From assembly GCA_025602905.1 (NCBI GenBank), contig JAHLKI010000002.1:992001-1056000 (forward strand): a stretch of DNA of 64,000 nt, written 5' to 3'. This document shows positions 58,808 through 64,000 of the stretch, in pieces. Position 1 is the stretch's first letter. Each line of letters begins with the position of its first letter. The position numbers and the translations under genes were made by a program. This stretch comes from Phlyctochytrium arcticum (Eukaryota; Chytridiomycota; Chytridiomycetes; Chytridiales; Chytridiaceae). The notes below the pieces were generated by a model. The model was not told where the DNA came from and did not search any database. It saw only the letters and a program-made list of their open reading frames with translations.

Positions 58808-59881
58808 AGCTTTCTTCTACATGCCATACCCGCTTGATGCGGGCTGTAAATTAGATGGACGCTATTTGTTGTACATATTGTTACTGTTTCTCGTAAAGTA
58901 CCTTATAATATAGATATTTTGTGAATACCCATCAATTCCGTCAAACGACTTTGAGGACACGCGAGTTTCTGCCTCGAGGGATGGGGCACTCTTTCACCTA
59001 TTCAGACCCCGCCGACCTCCTACGAGCATCTTTGCCGATGGCCAGAAGCCACAAATGTTGTTTTCACACCCAAATGCATTCCGTCATACGAGCTTGTGGA
59101 GAACATGTCTCGGACAGATCACCTCCCTTTGCCACCAGACCGGCCCTCTATTGGATACCACAAGGTTGGCAGCGGAGATAGCTTTTTTTCATGAGCGCAA
59201 GGTATCTCAGCTGGTCCAGCGCCTAATTCATCGCCCTTTCGGAGCAATTTCTCTAATGTTCACCTGTCAAAATGGCCCTTCGGTCGGAAATTCCCACGCG
59301 GAAATTAACATTGACAGTCCCTGAAAGCCACCCTATGCCAAATTGATTGCACTCGCCCATGTCTTCGGGTGCTTTAGTGCTTTTTTTCCTGGTCATTCTG
59401 CACGCCAAATATTTAGCTAGAGTGGGTACCACTTACAGCAAGCCGTCCTGGGAACAAAGCGGAAGAAAAGCCTCATTCTTTGCAGTCGCACGCTTATGCT
59501 CGTTCTACTAACATCATATCATCTGCTTTGCAATGTATCGGGTAGCAACTTGGGCGCGTTAAGGGATAGGTGCCAATTTACTGCGCAAATCTATCTGTCA
59601 ATTCTGACTTAAAGGGCGCTTGCCCCGCCCTTTCGCCGCCCGTTGACCCCTTGCGTTGTCCTTGCATTACCCTACTCTACACGCTCCTCTTGACCCTCTC
59701 TTCAGCGATACGATAAGCCTTCCACGCCTACCCAGTTGTGCTGTACTTTGTGCCAGATTGTGCACAGTCTGCATCTTCGGAGGCCCGCCAAGAGCAGGGG
59801 TACTTTCAGCAACACCTACCTGTCGTTCGAATCCTACTTGCGGCCCGCATTCCCGTCACTGACCTTGAAGAACCAGCGAAT
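58808..59881. other. Intergenic plus 5' UTR of the zinc-finger gene
   Basis: No supported protein gene is visible; the open frame at 59055-59324 has no recognisable domain. The right end holds the transcribed leader of the C2H2 gene, because a well-formed intron begins at 59882. Confidence 0.4.
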
Positions 59882-59957
59882 GTAAGTCCACAACCACAGC
59901 AAGCCCTTGATCTAATCCGTACTTACTGAAGCTTCCATTCATCTATTTTTTTTGCAG
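59882..59957 (+). other. 5' UTR intron of the C2H2 gene
   Basis: A GTAAGT donor at 59882 and a T-run-CAG acceptor (TTTTTTTTGCAG) ending at 59957 define a 76-bp intron. It lies 43 bp upstream of the ATG at 60001. Confidence 0.6.
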
Positions 59958-60000
59958 TTCCTCGCCGTCGGCTTTTGGCTCTTTCGCTACCTTCAAAGGC

Positions 60001-61574
60001 ATGCCCGTCACTTCCGAGTCGGATCCGTTGTTCTCTCCGACCGACCTCCTCTCGTCCGACTTCGGAACTTGTTTCGACGACCTTCCCCCTGAAGACGGTG
60101 GCCACTTGCTGCTTCATCAGCTCAATGCTTTGGGTAACCTTGCCAATGAGTCTGAGGATGAACAAGTATTGGCAAGAAGTTTCCCTCTCCCAAGCGTGGA
60201 GCGCAGTCGCCCAACACCCAGTTTGTCACCGATCCCAACAACGGCACAAGATTCGGACGATCATTCACACGATAAAACAAAACCAAAACCAAAAGCCAAA
60301 CGCGTCTCGCGAGCCAAGCGAAACAAAGCTCGTCGGGAACCAATTGTTCGGGCTTTCATTTGTGGATTATGTGGGCGAGGTAACAGACATATGACAGTTT
60401 TGCGCAGCACCCACTAACGTGTTTTGAATTGTCGACAGCATTTTATCGGCAGGAGCATCTGGTCCGTCACGATCGTATCCACTCTGGGGAGCGACCATAC
60501 CCCTGCTCGGTGCCGGGATGTGACCGCCAATTCGGACGAAGTGATGAACTGGCACGACATCAAAAAGTTCACTTGAAGGATCTCACAGCACGTCGTCGCC
60601 GGTATACTGCGCGAGGTACGAAAGGCAAAAAGAAGAATCGCGATGCATCTAGCCCTACGACCGCATCATGTCCATCGGCCGAATTGGATGCATTGGAGTC
60701 ACAGCAATCATTCGCGTTGTCAGAGTCGGCCACGACAATAGTCAGCGCCGTCAGCACCAATTCCATCTCTTCAGTTGCCGACATTACGAGTTCAGATTCT
60801 CGCCATCTCCTACGCACTCTGTTCACTTCATTAGAGAGTCAGCTGCGCGAAAATACCGATCTTGACCATGCCCTACCACCGGCTGTGTTTTTGGGATGCC
60901 CCCCTGGCGGTATGAACCTGAAGATGATACCTGTCCAAGTACCAGGCTGGGCTGGTGGCAAACTCGCAGATGACAACCTACCGGAAGAAGAAGACCTGGA
61001 TGCTGGTGGGACTGCCGACGATATCAACGCAGACTCTATGGCTTTCCTGTCAAATGTCGGAGACTCACGCTTATGGCTCTACAACGGCTCATCTACTGCT
61101 CGCCCCTCTTCGCCCTTCCTCGTCACATCTACCCTGAGTTCTGACAGTAACATCCAGTCATCGGATGACAAACACACATCCCACGAGACCCACGTCCTTT
61201 TTGGAATCGATTTTATGCAAACAAACGAAAGTGAGCTGGCGCATCACATGCCTTTTGGTACGGCTGCCGCGGATATGGCCCTTACGGGACTACTACAACC
61301 AGAGAGCTCATCGAGTGGTAGTTATTACGAGAACGATCCTGCCCAGTTCTCGTTCCCCATGCTAGCCCCCCAAACACCCTCAGCCTCAGCAGTCGAAATG
61401 GACAGACCAAAATGGTCACTAATGGATGGATCAGAATGGGACTCAAATAAAGACGCATCGGTTCTGGATGGACCGGTGACAAGTGTTATAGAATGGCCCA
61501 CCCTTGACACTTGGTTGGACTCTGTTCATCGCCTTACCGGCCCCCATCCACCACCACAGCTTGAGTCCGTTTGA
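60001..61574 (+). CDS. C2H2 zinc-finger transcription factor, two fingers
   Basis: Two exons (60001-60379, 60439-61574) give 504 aa. The intron splits the first finger. Finger 1 is CGLCGRAFYRQEHLVRHDRI-H. The linker is HSGERPYPC, and finger 2 is CSVPGCDRQFGRSDELARHQ then KVH. The recognition helices RQEHLVR and RSDELAR are of the Mig1/CreA, Msn2 and Krueppel-like type, which bind GC-rich or CCCCT-like sites. A basic segment (KPKPKAKRVSRAKRNKARRE) precedes the fingers, and RRRRYTARGTKGKKK follows them; both could serve for nuclear import. The rest is acidic and Ser-rich, likely activation or repression regions, including FGIDFMQTNES and a C-terminal WPTLDTWLDSVH. Which yeast factor it corresponds to cannot be decided from two fingers. 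Confidence 0.88.
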
Positions 61575-62011
61575 AAACAATCTATAATACTTTCTGTCAC
61601 CTTCACAAAACTAACCTTATTACTGCCCCTCCACAACATTGCTTAGCTTTCAAATAGATGGTTTAAAATGTACATATTCCATAACTCTTTTCTTACCATA
61701 TAATCTCAATTGTACGCGTGTGAACGTAAAACGACCATTCATTCCCTTCACAAAATTCGGAAATTCACATTCCATCTGGGTTAGAGCAACTTTTTGGAAC
61801 ACCATGATTGTATGATTCAAGCGTTAGAAACAAGAAACATAAGAAAATAAAAAATAGTCTACAAAAAAGGGGTGAAAACTCAAGATTTGTCCTGGAGGGA
61901 CAGAGAAACAGGTTCCTCCGGAATCCTCGCGCGCTGCGGTTTGGCTAGCACCGGACAAAGGAGAGTGCATGAAGGATCAGACAGCCGCCAGACCACTATG
62001 CCGTGAACGCA
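61575..62011. other. Convergent 3' flanks, no gene seen
   Basis: AT-rich sequence between the C2H2 gene stop and the MADS gene stop, without a supported ORF. Confidence 0.5.
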
Positions 62012-63663
62012 TCACACGGGATGTGGTGAATATGCCCGTGCCGAAGAGCCGTATGGGGATCCGTCCCCTTCTGAACCCCCTTCCTGCATTCGACCTCCCG
62101 GATGACCGTGATGATGTGGACTATGCGGATGGTGCTGTGCCGGATGATGAGCGGGATGGCCCGCTGCTAAGACAAAGCCTGTCGGTGGATAGGGGGAAAA
62201 GGATGGATAGACGGCTGCATACGGTGGGTGGATGAGGTGTGACTGGGATTACGGGCATGTTAATACAGTATTTGTCGAGGCGAAAGATATAACTACTCAC
62301 CATGTGATACGTCCCTGATGGTGGTGGATGCCTCAAATCATGCGTTTGGCCTGATTGTGGTGACAAGTACTCTCGCTCTCCGCCATGAGATCGCCCACCT
62401 TGCATGACATGCCCACTTGGTCCAGACTGTCCATGATGTCCGTGATGTGGATGGTGATGATGTACCACCATTGCACCCTCATCCCGTCCATCCATCTTAT
62501 CCTCAAGGGCGGAAGCTTCATGCGCTGCGGATGCCGCTGCAGCAGCAGCAGCGGCGGCGGCTGCGGCGGCTGCGACTGGGTCACCCGTTCTAGCTAAAAG
62601 ATCTCTTTGTTGCCGACGGGTAAGACGTCCTGACGCGGAACGGGGTGGCGACGATAGGGTAGTGGTGTGATTGGGATTCAGATGTTGTTGTTGGAGATGG
62701 TGTTGCTGCTGCTGTTGCTGGTGCGCATCCAGCAGGTGTGATGGTGCTTGGTCGTCGCGTGGAGTAGGTGTTGAAATGGCATCCATTCCATTCCTTCCCA
62801 CCCCACCATCTTCCCGCTCTGCACTCTCGTCAGAATCATCGCCACCCTCTACGACCCCCAGCCCGTGTTTCTGCAAACCCTGGCAATCAGCCAATCGGTT
62901 AGCTGTCTACATTCTTTGAACCAGCCAGTACACTCGGCTGGTTCTGAGAAAATCCACAAATACCTTTATAATATCTTCGTTCGTCCTACTTTCGTGCGGC
63001 TCCGTTTCCGTATAGCGCAGCAAGATCTTGTCCATATCTGTACTTGCAAATTGAAATAGTTTGCCATTGGAGGCAAACATGATGAGCCCAATCTCGCAGC
63101 CGCATAGCACTGACAGTTCATAGGCCTTTTTCATCAACCCAAATTTGCGTTTGGAAAATGTAACCTATGGAGGGTCCAAAGATTGCCGCAGATCATGATG
63201 AAAGGGAACCACCAAGTTGGATTTGTTGATATGAGCGAAAAGGACGAAGAAAGAGTGCGTAGGGGCAAGTATCAGATTAGCATATAGCTGATGAAAAATC
63301 AAGGTTGTCGGAAGCTAAACAAAGCTCTCGATCTTTTAACCCCCTCACAAATCCAAATAACGCGAGCGAACCGGTAAAAACAACTATGGCTCATGCAATC
63401 CCAGATCAAACATTAAAAGTACGCTTGCCGGAAATTTCCATCCTTCGAACAACGGTTTCCCTTCCAAAAAGAGTTTTTTCCGTGTGCAAAAATAGCATCC
63501 AAGTCCAACAACGCTATATATATCCCGTTCCACCATCTCATCCCAGTTCCACACCCACACCCCCGGACCAAAACAAAACCTGAATGATAAAAAGACGAGA
63601 AGCACACACCTGGCGGTTACGCTCATCTTGGATTCGCTTGATTGCAATCTTTTTCCGACCCAT
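62012..63663 (-). CDS. MEF2/Rlm1-type MADS-box transcription factor
   Basis: Four exons (63610-63663, 62964-63164, 62301-62879, 62012-62242) give 354 aa. Exon 1 is [18 protein letters not shown]. After a 445-bp first intron, exon 2 completes the MADS domain ([40 protein letters not shown]) and the MEF2 motif ([20 protein letters not shown]). GRKKI and CEIGLIMF place it in type II (MEF2-like) MADS, the group of yeast Rlm1 and Smp1, which act under the cell-wall integrity MAP kinase. The remainder is low-complexity: a polyglutamine-histidine run ([14 protein letters not shown]), a run of about 14 alanines near 62530-62575, and a His/Pro-rich end ([20 protein letters not shown]). The last intron acceptor was chosen at 62243 because it keeps [15 protein letters not shown] in frame to the stop. 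Confidence 0.93.
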
Positions 63664-64000
63664 AGCTTGTGACGGGGTGAAGTGGGAATGGGGTGAGGGG
63701 CGGTTGTGAAGAACGGCGTTAACAGAGTGGTGGGGATTCTTGGTATAGGGGCCGTTTGGGTTTGGTTGCCTTGCGGGCCGTAGATTCTGGAAACTTCAAT
63801 ACGAGCTTGTTGGCGGTCCTACTGCAAGGTTTTTTTACACGCTGCCATTAACGGAAAACTGTATTGGGTCAGCGTCAAAACGCTATTGGGATCGGTGTTT
63901 GTGCTTTGTCATCAGGCCATAATCAGCAGAGAGCGCGCGCGTTCGCGTTTCTCTCTTGGGAGATCTGGGATTATATCCTGCAAGTAGACCAAAATAATCA
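63664..64000. promoter_or_regulatory. MADS gene upstream region
   Basis: Sequence upstream of the MADS start codon, with no supported coding sequence before the window ends. It should contain the promoter and leader. Confidence 0.4.

Noticed and set aside
59750..59860. Second tRNA gene suggested by GTTCGAATCC
   Set aside because: Only the B-box-like string is present; no A box, stems or anticodon arm can be folded around it.

Overview
This window looks like nuclear DNA of a zoosporic (flagellated) fungus, most plausibly a chytrid. Genes are compact, with many short GT-AG introns (mostly about 50-100 bp). A division 2 chitin synthase with CLPGCF, EDRFLS and QRRRW motifs points to a true fungus. 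Two axonemal genes, enkurin (15013-16366) and a CFAP73/CCDC42-type DUF4200 protein (24603-26279), imply a cilium. RTEL1 and a MEF2-type MADS gene also fit an early-diverging lineage.

Layout. 1-6128 is an accessory stretch: unrecognised coding-like fragments, a 33-bp near-palindrome, a tRNA-Ser(GCT) with a tRNA-like fragment beside it, and a decayed Helitron Rep/helicase on the minus strand. 6129-28739 is a dense housekeeping block: COG1 (-), RTEL1 (+), enkurin (-), an unrecognised 161-aa gene (-), an atypical mitochondrial carrier (+), a PDCD2-like gene (+), a disordered 508-aa orphan (-), CFAP73/CCDC42 (+) and mitochondrial IF-2 (+). 28740-35300 is a second repeat-rich island: a FAR1/Mutator-like DNA-binding fragment, a Ty1/copia remnant, a 39-bp minisatellite, an F-box/LRR gene broken by a 4-bp duplication, and TG microsatellites. 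35311-64000 is again gene-dense: a PHO84-type phosphate transporter (-), chitin synthase (-), a 1,384-aa CAP-Gly protein built on YS-x-DF repeats (-), a TKL kinase with a C-terminal C1 domain (+), a putative transposase-like gene with an apparent frameshift (-), mitochondrial ATP synthase beta (+), a small orphan ORF (-), a membrane-anchored LEA-2/WHy-like protein (+), a two-finger C2H2 factor (+) and a MEF2/Rlm1-type MADS factor (-).

How the genes relate. Most are unrelated housekeeping genes (Golgi tethering, telomere and recombination helicase, mitochondrial translation, F1-ATPase, phosphate uptake, cell wall). Several neighbours are divergent and share short promoters: COG1/RTEL1 (about 225 bp), the CAP-Gly gene/kinase (300 bp), and the transposase-like gene/ATP synthase beta (about 490 bp). 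The most unusual item is the CAP-Gly protein. Its long N-terminal exon alternates a YS-x-DF-acidic motif with an SRQ-x-S-x-QQL motif many times, and the protein ends in a complete CAP-Gly domain. With two axonemal genes in the same window, a centriole, axoneme or microtubule scaffold role is a reasonable but unproven inference. All exon structures were read by eye; small boundary errors are possible in the many-exon genes.
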